Source: an uncultured Bacilli bacterium (GTDB lineage Bacteria; Bacillota_I; Bacilli_A; RF39; UBA660). From it: a stretch of 57,849 nucleotides of DNA. Of this stretch, positions 1 to 8,735 are shown one piece after another; position 1 is the first letter of the stretch, and each line of letters begins with the position of its first letter. The DNA is taken from NCBI GenBank assembly GCA_934130045.1, contig CAKOXI010000006.1, forward strand, positions 1-57,849. Reading direction: 5' to 3'. Made by a program: the position numbers and the translations under genes. Under the pieces are notes generated by a model. It was not told where the DNA came from, made no database searches, and saw only the letters and a program-made list of their open reading frames with translations.

Positions 1-2
1 AT

Positions 3-47
3 AAAACTCCATTAAGCCTTTAAATATAAGGGATTTGGAGTTTTTTC
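3..47 (+). terminator. Rho-independent terminator of a gene left of the window
   Basis: Inverted arms AAAACTCCA and TGGAGTTTT (3-11 and 36-44) enclose a loop with its own short CCTT/AAGG stem, and a T run follows. This probably ends transcription from a gene outside the window. Confidence 0.5.
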
Positions 48-179
48 TGTTCAACAACTGTCAAAGTCAGGATTATAACATTTATTATTATTTTTATATT
101 TTTTTTGAATTAAAAATACATTTTGTTTACATAAAAAAATTTGTATAAATTATTAGAATACAAATTTTTAATTTTATTA

Positions 180-1826
180 TCAAATTTTTTTTGTTTTAAT
201 TTTATTTTTTAATTTATTTAAAATATTACTATTATTAAATATTTCCTTGATTACGCCCATTTTAATAACACATATTAAATAAACAACCATTCCTATTATA
301 GAATATACTATTGTTTGAATTAATGATTTTCCTTTTGTTAATGTGTTTAATGGATATATTTTTGTAAAAAGGAATAATACTAACAACATTATTAATGATG
401 ATATTGTTATTTTAGCAATTATTATAAATGTTTTTTTATAATTTACTTTTAATTTTTTAGCAATAAAAATCATTAAGAATATAATAGGAATTATTTGTGT
501 TATTAATGTTGATATACTTGCTCCTTGATATCCAATTTTCCATATATTGAATAATTTCATCATTGGAATATTTAAGAGTGCATTTCCAATAAAGCTTGCA
601 AGTAATGTTAAAATTGTTGCTTTAGTAAAATTTGTTGTTTGAGTAATATTTAATAGTACTGAAAAAAGTGAAAATGTAATAGCTTGAAATATGAAAACTT
701 TAAATACTGAAATACTTAATGCATCATAACTATAAAAAACTATCCATATAGGACGTGCTAGAAAACAAAGTCCTATAGTCATTGGTATTGTAATAAATAA
801 AAGTAGTCTGATAGCGCCATTTACTTTGTTATTTATTTCATTTTGTTTTTTTAAAACATAATCACTAGCAAGAGATGGTATTAAACTTGCTGTAATACCC
901 ATTGAAATAGAAATAATAATCATACTTAATTTATTTCCCCAAGTTGCGATTGTAGCAAATGTTAAATCTGTTACTTCATTTGAGTAACCAAGACTTGATA
1001 ATGTTCTTGTGATTGTAAATGTATCTACTAAATTATAAGATGATTTAAGTAGATCAATAACTATAAATGGTAATGCATATAAAAATATTTGTTTTATTAA
1101 ATATTTAGATGTATATTTTGTCTCATCAGATTTTTTTTCTATATCGGAAATTTTTTTAATTTCGTGATTTTTCTTAAGTTTTATATATAGGTAGATATAT
1201 GCGAAAAAAGCTCCAATTGTTGCTGCTAAAACTGAAATTCCGATTGCGATTTTTTCCTCTAGTCCCATTATTTTAAGACTAACGAAACATCCTATTAAAA
1301 TAACAGCAACTCTTATAATTTGTTCAATTACATTTGAAATACTTGAAGGTGTCATATATTTATGTCCTTGTAAGTAACCTTTTGTGACACTTAATATTGG
1401 TACTACTAAAAGAGCTGTTGAAATTAGTCTTATTACAAATGCAACATCGCTTACAGTATTACCACCACTTGAATTTTTACCTAAAATAAAATTTGCAATA
1501 GCTGGTGCTGTAATCATTAAAACAATAAAGAAAAATATTCCCAGTCCAATAATTATATATTTTCCTATTTTATATACTTTTTCTTTAGTATTATAATATT
1601 CTAAACTATTATATTCACTTACTAATTTACTCATTGCTATTGGAATACCACTAGTCGAAAGACTTAAAAATACTGTGTAAATTGAATAGGCAAAGCTATA
1701 TAATGTAGCACCTTTTGATGAAATCATCGCATAGAATGGTATGACGTATAAAAGTCCTATAATTTTACATACTACAATACCTAGTGTTGCTATAAAAGAT
1801 CCTTCAAAAAAATTATTCTTTTTCAA
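180..1826 (-). CDS. ytgP: Polysaccharide/lipid II flippase, YtgP/SpoVB family (MurJ-like)
   Basis: 548-residue polytopic membrane protein of the MATE-like polysaccharide transporter family. The N-terminus (GSFIATLGIVVCKIIGLLY, then SFAYSIYTVFLSLSTSGIP) closely follows the pattern of Bacillus YtgP and SpoVB, which flip lipid-linked peptidoglycan precursors across the membrane. About 14 hydrophobic segments alternate with short basic loops; a charged loop lies near residues 215-240. The start is TTG with AAGGAC upstream. It ends TGA immediately followed by TAA. It is divergent from spoIIR. SpoVB would act in cortex synthesis and YtgP/MurJ in vegetative wall synthesis; the sequence alone does not separate these paralogues. 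Confidence 0.85.
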   Translation of the reverse strand: MKKNNFFEGSFIATLGIVVCKIIGLLYVIPFYAMISSKGATLYSFAYSIYTVFLSLSTSGIPIAMSKLVSEYNSLEYYNTKEKVYKIGKYIIIGLGIFFFIVLMITAPAIANFILGKNSSGGNTVSDVAFVIRLISTALLVVPILSVTKGYLQGHKYMTPSSISNVIEQIIRVAVILIGCFVSLKIMGLEEKIAIGISVLAATIGAFFAYIYLYIKLKKNHEIKKISDIEKKSDETKYTSKYLIKQIFLYALPFIVIDLLKSSYNLVDTFTITRTLSSLGYSNEVTDLTFATIATWGNKLSMIIISISMGITASLIPSLASDYVLKKQNEINNKVNGAIRLLLFITIPMTIGLCFLARPIWIVFYSYDALSISVFKVFIFQAITFSLFSVLLNITQTTNFTKATILTLLASFIGNALLNIPMMKLFNIWKIGYQGASISTLITQIIPIIFLMIFIAKKLKVNYKKTFIIIAKITISSLIMLLVLFLFTKIYPLNTLTKGKSLIQTIVYSIIGMVVYLICVIKMGVIKEIFNNSNILNKLKNKIKTKKI

Positions 1827-1939
1827 TTTATCACGTCCTTAATGTAATAATTATATCATATAACGTATTTATTTTTAAAATTTTATTTATTTCTATGTAT
1901 AAAGATTTGAAATATGTTCAATATTAAATAGGTGATGAT

Positions 1940-2464
1940 ATGAAAAAAACTATTATTTTAATTTTATTAATTATATCTATTTATATTTTTATCGGATATA
2001 AATTTAGTGATATAGAAATTCCTGAGGAAGCTTTAAGAATTAGAATTTTAGCTAATAGTAATTCTGATTACGATCAAACTGTTAAAAATAATGTTAAGGA
2101 AGAAATTCAAGATTATGTTTATAATTTATTGAAAGATACAAAAGATATAAATGAAGCAAGAAAAATTATTAATTCTAATTTGAATTCTATTTCTTTATTA
2201 ACAAGTAAAAATTTAGAAAGTCAAAATTATAATTTACCATTTAAAATAAATTTTGGACTTAATTATTTTCCTAAAAAAGAATATAAAGGAATCAAGTATA
2301 AAGAAGGTTATTATGAATCACTTTTAATAACTTTAGGAAGTGGTAAGGGTGATAATTGGTGGTGTGTTTTATTTCCTCCACTATGTTTATTGGAAGCAGA
2401 AGAAAGTACGGAGGTAGAATATACTACTGTTGTTTCAGAAATATTAAAAAAATATAAAAATTAG
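1940..2464 (+). CDS. spoIIR: Stage II sporulation protein R, SpoIIR
   Basis: 174 residues with an N-terminal membrane/signal segment (residues 3-20). The protein has the SpoIIR hallmarks: LRIRILANSNSDYDQ near residue 35 and the very characteristic GDNWWCVLFPPLC near residue 137. SpoIIR is made in the forespore, exported to the intermembrane space and triggers SpoIIGA to process pro-sigma E in the mother cell. SD AGGTGATGAT precedes the ATG. It ends just before a hairpin that also carries the SD of the next gene. A forespore sigma-F promoter is expected; upstream GTATA (1897-1901) fits a -35, but the -10 match is poor. Confidence 0.95.
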   Translation: MKKTIILILLIISIYIFIGYKFSDIEIPEEALRIRILANSNSDYDQTVKNNVKEEIQDYVYNLLKDTKDINEARKIINSNLNSISLLTSKNLESQNYNLPFKINFGLNYFPKKEYKGIKYKEGYYESLLITLGSGKGDNWWCVLFPPLCLLEAEESTEVEYTTVVSEILKKYKN

Positions 2465-2470
2465 TAATAT

Positions 2471-2510
2471 AAAAGTTCCTTCTAAATAAAATTTTATAGG
2501 AGGAATTTTT
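2471..2510 (+). promoter_or_regulatory. Terminator-like hairpin containing the mntP ribosome binding site
   Basis: The left arm AAAAGTTCCTTCT (2471-2483) pairs with the right arm AGGAGGAATTTTT (2498-2510), 13 pairs including two G-T wobbles. The right arm contains the near-perfect SD AGGAGG and the T run, and the ATG of mntP is the next base. The element could end spoIIR transcription and also hide the mntP SD. Confidence 0.55.
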
Positions 2511-3038
2511 ATGTCATTTTTAATTGTTTTAGTTATAGCTGTAAGTCTTAGTATGGATGCTTTTTCTTTATCACTTGCTTATGGAACTTTAGATTTATCA
2601 AAGAAAAATATTATTAAATTATCTGTCATTGTCGGTATTTATCATTTTGTTATGCCTTTAATTGGATTGTTTATTGGTAATGCGATATTAAAATTTTTTC
2701 CAATAAGTCCTAATACTATTGTAACAATTGTTCTTTGTTTTATTGGAATTCAAATGATTATAGAAACATTTAAAAATGATGATGATATTAAAATGATGTC
2801 TAACATTGAACTATTAATTTTTGGTTTAGCTGTTAGTATTGATAGTTTTAGTGTTGGAATTGGATTAAATGCGATAAGTAACAATTTTCTATTATGTTCT
2901 TTAATTTTTTCTATAAGTAGTTTTTTATTTACTTATTTGGGACTTATTTTGGGTAAAAAAATTAGTAGTTTAATAGGACGTGCATCTACTTTAATTGGTG
3001 GAATTGTATTAATTATAATTGGTATTATGTATATATAA
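2511..3038 (+). CDS. Manganese efflux pump MntP / sporulation membrane protein YtaF family
   Basis: 175-residue membrane protein built from two three-helix halves. Each half begins with the family motif: SMDAFSLSLAYG near residue 14 and AVSIDSFSVGIG near residue 107. The conserved Asp residues in these helices are thought to bind the metal in MntP. In sporulating Firmicutes the related YtaF is annotated as a sporulation membrane protein, and the position after spoIIR fits either role. The ATG follows a very strong SD that sits in the arm of a hairpin. No yybP-ykoY manganese riboswitch is apparent upstream. Confidence 0.88.
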   Translation: MSFLIVLVIAVSLSMDAFSLSLAYGTLDLSKKNIIKLSVIVGIYHFVMPLIGLFIGNAILKFFPISPNTIVTIVLCFIGIQMIIETFKNDDDIKMMSNIELLIFGLAVSIDSFSVGIGLNAISNNFLLCSLIFSISSFLFTYLGLILGKKISSLIGRASTLIGGIVLIIIGIMYI

Positions 3039-3061
3039 AAGTTTACTTTTTATTTTAAATG

Positions 3062-3097
3062 GTTTATAATTATTAGGTACTTAATTATAAACTTTTT
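3062..3097 (+). terminator. Rho-independent terminator after the MntP-like gene
   Basis: Perfect 11-bp stem GTTTATAATTA / TAATTATAAAC with a 9-base loop, followed by five T. A TATAAT box (3100-3105) starts three bases later and could serve murA. Confidence 0.75.
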
Positions 3098-3161
3098 AGT
3101 ATAATGACACAATTTTTTTTGTATTTCATTTAATATAATGAAATATTATGATGGAGGTTTT

Positions 3162-4418
3162 ATGAAACAGATAGTGATTGAGGGAAATCATACTTTATCT
3201 GGAACAATTGAAATAGGTGGGGCAAAGAATAGTGCAGTAGCATTAATACCTGCTGCGATATTGTCGGATGATGTAGTTAATATCTTAAATGTTCCTGCTA
3301 TTTCAGATATAGATGCTTTAATTGAAATTTTAGAATATTTAGGCGCAAGTGTATCAATAAATAATGGATCTATGACTATTGATTCTAAAACTATTGTAAA
3401 TAGGGAAATACCAGAAGATATATCTAGTAAGCTAAGAGCTTCTTATTATTTTATGTCTGCATTGTTAGGTAAATATAAGCATGTTGAAATGTATTTTCCA
3501 GGTGGATGTTCTATTGGAGCAAGACCAATTGATCAAACACTTAAAGCATTTGAAGCATTAGGAGCTAAAGTTATTAATGATGAACATAAATTTATAATAG
3601 ATGCAGAAAATTTAAAGGGTAATACTATTTATTTAGATATGCCAAGTGTAGGGGCTACTATTAATACTATACTTGCTTCTTGTAAGGCAGAAGGTGTAAC
3701 TATTATAAGAAATGCGGCACGTGAACCTGAAATTGTGAATGTTGCAACATTTTTAAACAATATGGGAGCTAAAATAAGTGGTGCTGGTACTAGTGAGATT
3801 AAAATAACAGGTGTTTCTAAGTTAAGTAAAGGTTTTACTGAAGTAATTCCTGATAGAATAGAAGCAGGTACTTATATAATTGCTGGTGCATTAGTTGGAG
3901 ACAATTTAAAAATAAATAATATTATACCAGAGCATATTGAATCTTTATTATTTAAGTTAAGAGAAATAGGTGTTAAATATACTCTTAGTGAGGGCAGTAT
4001 CACTTTATCACGCACTGATAATATTAAACCAACAAGAGTAAAAACACTTGGTTATCCAGGATTTCCAACGGATTTACAACAACCACTAACAGTACTTTTA
4101 ACTAAATGTAATGGTATATCAACACTCGAGGAAACAATATATGAAAATCGTTTTAAAAATGTTCAATATTTGAATAAAATGGGTGCTGATATAAATATAA
4201 TTAATAATCAAAAAATAAAAATAAAAGGTCCTTCTACTTTGATAGGAACTGAGGTAACCGCAACAGACTTGCGAGCAGGTGCTTGTATGGTTCTTGCTGC
4301 ACTATCAGCTAATGGCAAAACTGTTATAAATGATGTTGAACACATTCTAAGAGGTTATGAAAATATTATTCAAAAATTAACAAATGTTGGAGCTAGTATA
4401 TATTTAGAGGAAAAATAA
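3162..4418 (+). CDS. murA: UDP-N-acetylglucosamine 1-carboxyvinyltransferase
   Basis: 418 residues from the chosen ATG, which begins MKQIVIEG and has GGAGG seven bases upstream; an in-frame ATG at 3138 lacks an SD. This cytoplasmic enzyme transfers enolpyruvate from PEP to UDP-GlcNAc in the first committed step of peptidoglycan synthesis. Visible motifs are GGAKNSAVALI at the N-terminus, the catalytic-Cys loop GGCSIGARPIDQ, and GFPTDLQQP near residue 300. The fosfomycin-target Cys is present. In Bacillus a murA paralogue lies between DUF1146/YwmB and spoIID; here it is about 8 kb away, beside mntP. MurA1 versus MurA2 type is not resolved. Confidence 0.95.
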   Translation: MKQIVIEGNHTLSGTIEIGGAKNSAVALIPAAILSDDVVNILNVPAISDIDALIEILEYLGASVSINNGSMTIDSKTIVNREIPEDISSKLRASYYFMSALLGKYKHVEMYFPGGCSIGARPIDQTLKAFEALGAKVINDEHKFIIDAENLKGNTIYLDMPSVGATINTILASCKAEGVTIIRNAAREPEIVNVATFLNNMGAKISGAGTSEIKITGVSKLSKGFTEVIPDRIEAGTYIIAGALVGDNLKINNIIPEHIESLLFKLREIGVKYTLSEGSITLSRTDNIKPTRVKTLGYPGFPTDLQQPLTVLLTKCNGISTLEETIYENRFKNVQYLNKMGADINIINNQKIKIKGPSTLIGTEVTATDLRAGACMVLAALSANGKTVINDVEHILRGYENIIQKLTNVGASIYLEEK

Positions 4419-4431
4419 GGTTTTAGAATAA

Positions 4432-4473
4432 ATAAGATTAAAATAAATATAATTTATTAGGTGATAATCTTAT
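4432..4473 (+). promoter_or_regulatory. Hairpin enclosing the SD and reaching the start codon of the GDSL gene
   Basis: ATAAGATTA (4432-4440) and TAATCTTAT (4465-4473) form a perfect 9-bp inverted repeat. The right arm overlaps the first two bases of the ATG at 4472, and the loop carries the SD AGGTGA. It could modulate translation. Confidence 0.4.
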
Positions 4474-5194
4474 GAAACTAAAAATAGCCTTATTTTTTTC
4501 TATTGTTATTTTATCTATATTTTTAATTTACTTATCAACAATTGATAAATCTATTTCTTATGTTGCGATTGGAGACTTTCTAACTGTTGGTGTAACTGCT
4601 GGAGAAGAAGAAAACCATAGTTTTACTGATTATGTATATGAATATTTGAATGAAAAAAATGTTGTAAATGAATATATAAAGGATTTTTCTGATAATACTT
4701 ATCGTACAACAGATTTAATAAGAGATATTAAAGATAACAAAAAAATAACTATTGATAATAAACAAAGAACTTTAAAAAATGTTTTGATAAAGGCTGATTT
4801 ATTAACAGTTTCAGTTGGTACAAATGATGTAATTAGTATTATGGCAAGTGAAAATATTAACAATAATTTTTATGATTATTTAGACTCAATTTTGGTTGAT
4901 ATGGATGAATTGTTTGGTCTTATAAGGCAATATTGCAAAGAAGATATCATTGTTATTGGATATTATAATCCATATTATGGAAATAGAAGGTATGAAAGTG
5001 CTTTTTCATATATGAATACAAAGGTTAGTTATTTAGCTAATAAATATAATATAAAGTACGTTGATATTTATAATTTGTATGAAAATAATTTAGATTTTCT
5101 TCCAGTTGTAAATGATATACATCCTTCAAGTGTTGGATATAGTTCAATATTTGATCAAATAAAACCTGTATTAGATAATACAATACTAAAATAA
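4472..5194 (+). CDS. SGNH/GDSL-type hydrolase with the nucleophile serine replaced by Phe
   Basis: 240 residues with an N-terminal membrane anchor or signal (residues 3-22), so the domain should lie outside the membrane. The SGNH fold is clear: block I reads AIGDFLTVG, where GDSLT is expected, so the catalytic Ser is Phe36 (TTT at 4577-4579; TCT would give Ser). Block III GTND (116-119) and block V NDIHPSSVGY near the C-terminus are intact. Related YpmR-like proteins are predicted lipases/esterases. With no Ser nucleophile the protein may be inactive, bind a ligand, or reflect a single-base error. It is preceded by murA and convergent with the SNF2 gene. Confidence 0.8.
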   Translation: MKLKIALFFSIVILSIFLIYLSTIDKSISYVAIGDFLTVGVTAGEEENHSFTDYVYEYLNEKNVVNEYIKDFSDNTYRTTDLIRDIKDNKKITIDNKQRTLKNVLIKADLLTVSVGTNDVISIMASENINNNFYDYLDSILVDMDELFGLIRQYCKEDIIVIGYYNPYYGNRRYESAFSYMNTKVSYLANKYNIKYVDIYNLYENNLDFLPVVNDIHPSSVGYSSIFDQIKPVLDNTILK

Positions 5195-5215
5195 CTATAG
5201 ACATCTATAGTTATT
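5190..5215. terminator. Bidirectional terminator between convergent genes
   Basis: Perfect 12-bp inverted repeat AATAACTATAGA / TCTATAGTTATT with only CA between the arms. It covers the stop codons of both the GDSL gene and the SNF2 helicase. Confidence 0.65.
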
Positions 5216-8200
5216 CTTCATAATTTAATAAGTTTTTAATATCTTTTTCAGATAGTTTTTCAATGTTGTTTTTATCTCTATTATTTCCTTCAATTAATGA
5301 ATCACTTAATAATTTCTTTTTATTTTGTAATTCAATAATTCTTTCTTCAATTGTTCCATTACATATTAATTTGATAACCTCAACATTTTTAGTTTGACCA
5401 ATTCTATGTGCTCTATCTGTAGCTTGATTTTCGACTTGTGGGTTCCACCATAAATCTAGGTGAATTACAACGTCAGCACTTGTTAAATTTAGCCCTGTCC
5501 CACCAGCTTTAAGCATTATTAGAAATACATTTGTATTATCAGAGTTAAATTTTTCAACTAATTCCATTCTTTTTTTGCTTGAGATACTACCATCAATTGT
5601 ATATGATGTTATATCATTTTCGTCAAATTTTTCTTTTACTATATTTAAAGCAGTTTTAAAACTTGTAAATAATAATATTTTATGATTATTAGAAATTATT
5701 TTTTTTACTAAATTTATAAGTTCATCAATTTTTACACTGCCACCTTTATAATCGCTAAAAATGATGCTAGGATCTATACAAATTTGTCTTAATTTAGTAA
5801 GTAATTGTAGTATTTTAAATCTTGCTTTTAGAAATCCTTCTGTACTAATTATTTCATCCATTTCTTCCTTAGTTTTTTTAAGTTGCGCTAAATAAATTTT
5901 TTTCTGTTCTGGATACATATCAAAATATATATTATTTTCAATTTTTTCTGGTAGATCTTTAGCAACATCTACTTTTTTTCTTCTTAAAATAAATGGCGAT
6001 ATTTGTAAATTTAATTTACTTAAAATATCCATTTTTTCATCACTAAAATCTTTAACATTATATTTTGATTGAAATTTCATTAAATTTGTAAAAAATCCAG
6101 GCATTATAAAATCAAATATACTCCATAATTCAACTGCCGAATTTTCTACTGGAGTTCCTGTTAAGGCAATTTTACAATTTGCTTTAATTTCTTTAGAACT
6201 TGTTGTAATACCTGCTTTAGGATTTTTAATATTTTGTGCTTCATCGATAATCATTACTTCAAACTCTAATTTTTCATAAAATTCTTTATCTCTTCTTAAT
6301 AATCCGTAAGTGGTAATAATTATATTGCTTTCTAGATTTTGTAAAATTTCCATACGTTTATTTTTGTTTTCAGCAATTACCATATAATTTAGATTACTTG
6401 CAAATTTGTCAAATTCTTTTTCCCAGTTATAAATAAGTGAAGTAGGTGATACGATTAGTATTTTAGCGTCTTTTTTTTCTTTTAAAATAGATTTTATAAA
6501 GCATATTGTTTGTAATGATTTACCAAGTCCCATTTCATCGGCAAGAATTCCACCTAAATTGCATTTATAAATATTATATAACCATTTAACACCAGTAATT
6601 TGGTAATCTCTTAATATTTGTTTATCTATTTCATTTATATATGGTTTTTTATTTTTAAATTTTTTAAAGTCATTAACAAAATTATCAAATAAATTATTTG
6701 TTTTAATAATACTATATTTATTTTCTTTTAAACTATCTAAATATATAGCTCTATATTTTGGAATAGTACCTGTATCTTTTATATTATTTACGTTTAAATC
6801 TAAGTCTTCCATTAAATTTTGTAATTCATCTAGTTCATTATTATTTTCTAAGTTTAAAATATTACCATTTTTTAATTTATAATATTTCTTTTTTTCCTTT
6901 AAATTTAGAAAAATATTACCTAATTCATTTAAGTTAATACCTTCTATATTGAAGTTATAACTCATTATATTATCTTGACCAATTGAAAATTGTGATTCAA
7001 TTCTACTCCTTTTTATAATATTTGTTTCATCAATTTTTTTAGTAGTAAATACTTCATATTTGTTACTAAAGTAAAATAAGTCTGTTTCTATGAATTGAGC
7101 AATTTCATCTAGGGAATCAATAAAAATTTTATTACCTATTTTGAAATTTTTACTTGTTAAGTCTTTAATAATACCCTGTTCATATTCTCTATTTCTTATA
7201 ATATTTACTTTATCAAAATAGTTTATTTCTATATCTTTATATATAAGGATAACATTACAAGTTAATAATTCATTTTCAATATCAAAATATAATTTTACAT
7301 TAGGTGTTATTAATGTGAAATCGTCTTTTATTTTTTCATCAATTTTTAAATTATCTTTTACAATTGGTAAAATTGTTTCTGAAAAAAGTGATAACTTGTC
7401 TTTTGAAAAATCTAATTCTGTTAGATCATTTTGGGCAAATTCATCTATAATTGCTTTGAATTCATCCTTTAATAAATATACATTATGGTCAACAATTAAT
7501 AATTTTTTACTTAAAAAATTGTATTGTTTATCAAAATTAAATTTAAAAATATATTTATCTAAAACATTAGTTATTTCTGTTTCAAAAGGAAATTCCTCTT
7601 TATATCCAGTAAAGTTTCCCATACCCATAATATTATAATTTTTATTTTTTAATAATTTTATAAATTCTTCTTCTAAATTATTTGGTATATATATTTCACC
7701 TTGATAATATCTTTCATTTACATATCTATAGTAACAATTGCCTAGAAAAGAAATAATTTTCTTATCTTCATCACAAAAGTATTGTTCGCTAGGTTTATAT
7801 TCAAAGTCTTTACCAAATTCGTAATAACCGCGGTTTTCATTAAATATTTCAAAGAAATATTTTGCTCTAGAGGTAGCACTATATAATTTATTAATTCCTA
7901 TTTTAAATTTAACATATAATCCAGATTCATAGTAACTTTTTTTAAAGTTTAATTCTAATTCTAAATTTAGTTGTTGTTTTTTAATATTTATTTTATTTAG
8001 GATATTGTTTAGGATTACATCTGATAAATCTTTTTTTACTTTATTACTTATTTCAAAAATTTTATTTTGTTCTTTAATTAATACGGCAGCAACGTGTTTG
8101 CATTTATTCATTTTTTCAAATTGTGGACAAGAACAATATGTTAAAATTACATTATCTTCTTGAGTGGTGATATCTACATTATATATTTTATCTGTTGATT

Positions 8201-8342
8201 CAGATTCAACGTCAAATTTATAGATTCTATTTTTCTTATTTAAGTAAATAATTTTTTTTAAATTTACATAATTTAGATTATATTTTTCTCCTTTTAAATA
8301 ATTATCAGTATCAACTAACTTCACAATTTTTTCTTCAATCAT
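5211..8342 (-). CDS. SWIM zinc-finger SNF2/Rad54-family helicase
   Basis: 1043 residues. Near residues 69-86 is a SWIM zinc finger (CSCPQFEKMNKCKHVAAVL, the CxC...CxH pattern). A long region of unknown fold follows, corresponding to the SNF2-associated bacterial domain. The C-terminal half is a complete SNF2 ATPase: Walker A DEMGLGKSLQT, motif Ib SPTSLIYNW, Walker B IIDEAQNIKNP, motif III LTGTPVENS, then the helicase C lobe with KAGGTGLNLT and DRAHRIGQ. This architecture is a common housekeeping translocase of Firmicutes (YwqA-like), probably acting on DNA-bound proteins; its substrate is not known. The ATG start is divergent from rpmE. Confidence 0.9.
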   Translation of the reverse strand: MIEEKIVKLVDTDNYLKGEKYNLNYVNLKKIIYLNKKNRIYKFDVESESTDKIYNVDITTQEDNVILTYCSCPQFEKMNKCKHVAAVLIKEQNKIFEISNKVKKDLSDVILNNILNKINIKKQQLNLELELNFKKSYYESGLYVKFKIGINKLYSATSRAKYFFEIFNENRGYYEFGKDFEYKPSEQYFCDEDKKIISFLGNCYYRYVNERYYQGEIYIPNNLEEEFIKLLKNKNYNIMGMGNFTGYKEEFPFETEITNVLDKYIFKFNFDKQYNFLSKKLLIVDHNVYLLKDEFKAIIDEFAQNDLTELDFSKDKLSLFSETILPIVKDNLKIDEKIKDDFTLITPNVKLYFDIENELLTCNVILIYKDIEINYFDKVNIIRNREYEQGIIKDLTSKNFKIGNKIFIDSLDEIAQFIETDLFYFSNKYEVFTTKKIDETNIIKRSRIESQFSIGQDNIMSYNFNIEGINLNELGNIFLNLKEKKKYYKLKNGNILNLENNNELDELQNLMEDLDLNVNNIKDTGTIPKYRAIYLDSLKENKYSIIKTNNLFDNFVNDFKKFKNKKPYINEIDKQILRDYQITGVKWLYNIYKCNLGGILADEMGLGKSLQTICFIKSILKEKKDAKILIVSPTSLIYNWEKEFDKFASNLNYMVIAENKNKRMEILQNLESNIIITTYGLLRRDKEFYEKLEFEVMIIDEAQNIKNPKAGITTSSKEIKANCKIALTGTPVENSAVELWSIFDFIMPGFFTNLMKFQSKYNVKDFSDEKMDILSKLNLQISPFILRRKKVDVAKDLPEKIENNIYFDMYPEQKKIYLAQLKKTKEEMDEIISTEGFLKARFKILQLLTKLRQICIDPSIIFSDYKGGSVKIDELINLVKKIISNNHKILLFTSFKTALNIVKEKFDENDITSYTIDGSISSKKRMELVEKFNSDNTNVFLIMLKAGGTGLNLTSADVVIHLDLWWNPQVENQATDRAHRIGQTKNVEVIKLICNGTIEERIIELQNKKKLLSDSLIEGNNRDKNNIEKLSEKDIKNLLNYEE

Positions 8343-8415
8343 AAAAACACCTCACTTAAAAACTATAATATTATATCATTAATTCTATTATTTTTACATA
8401 TAATAATAAAAATTG

Positions 8416-8444
8416 TTGCATTTTAATTATTTACTTGTTATAAT
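8416..8444 (+). promoter_or_regulatory. Sigma-A promoter of rpmE
   Basis: TTGCAT (8416-8421), a 17-base spacer and a consensus TATAAT (8439-8444). Transcription would start near 8451 and give a leader of about 50 bases. Confidence 0.75.
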
Positions 8445-8464
8445 ATAGTGGCTTAGGAATTTCT

Positions 8465-8482
8465 ATAACTAAATTTAGTTAT
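8465..8482 (+). promoter_or_regulatory. Palindrome in the rpmE leader, candidate L31 autoregulatory structure
   Basis: ATAACTAAATTTAGTTAT is a perfect 18-base palindrome lying in the 5' leader, shortly before the SD GGAAGGAGAG. Ribosomal-protein genes often carry such leader structures; no match to a named L31 leader can be confirmed by eye. Confidence 0.4.
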
Positions 8483-8501
8483 GGCGGAAGGAGAGAAGAT
8501 T

Positions 8502-8702
8502 ATGCAAAAAGGAATACATCCAAATTATGTTGATACTAAAGTAACTTGTGCATGTGGAAATACTTTTACAGTAAAATCTAACAAAGAAAGTTTACATTTA
8601 GAAGTATGTAATAAATGTCATCCATTTTTTACAGGTGAACAAGGAAAAGCATCTAAAACTGGAGCTGTTGATAAGTTCAATCGTAAATATGGTATTAAAT
8701 AA
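8502..8702 (+). CDS. rpmE: Large ribosomal subunit protein bL31, zinc-binding type
   Basis: 66 residues starting MQKGIHPNY after SD GGAAGGAGAG; an upstream in-frame ATG at 8481 is too far from any better SD. It has the two Cys pairs of the zinc-containing (C+) form: CACG at residues 16-19 and CNKC at 36-39. The typical C-terminus TGAVDKFNRKYG is present. It is a peripheral 50S protein bridging toward the 30S head. The zinc form implies replacement by a Cys-less paralogue under zinc limitation if one exists elsewhere. It has its own promoter and terminator. Confidence 0.97.
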   Translation: MQKGIHPNYVDTKVTCACGNTFTVKSNKESLHLEVCNKCHPFFTGEQGKASKTGAVDKFNRKYGIK

Positions 8703-8724
8703 CAGCTTGTCTGTTATTTTTTTT
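8697..8724 (+). terminator. Terminator of rpmE
   Basis: AAATAACAG / CTGTTATTT with loop CTTGT, followed by a T run. The stem includes the rpmE stop codon, and the SD of the next gene follows directly. Confidence 0.75.
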
Positions 8725-8735
8725 GGAGGTTATAT

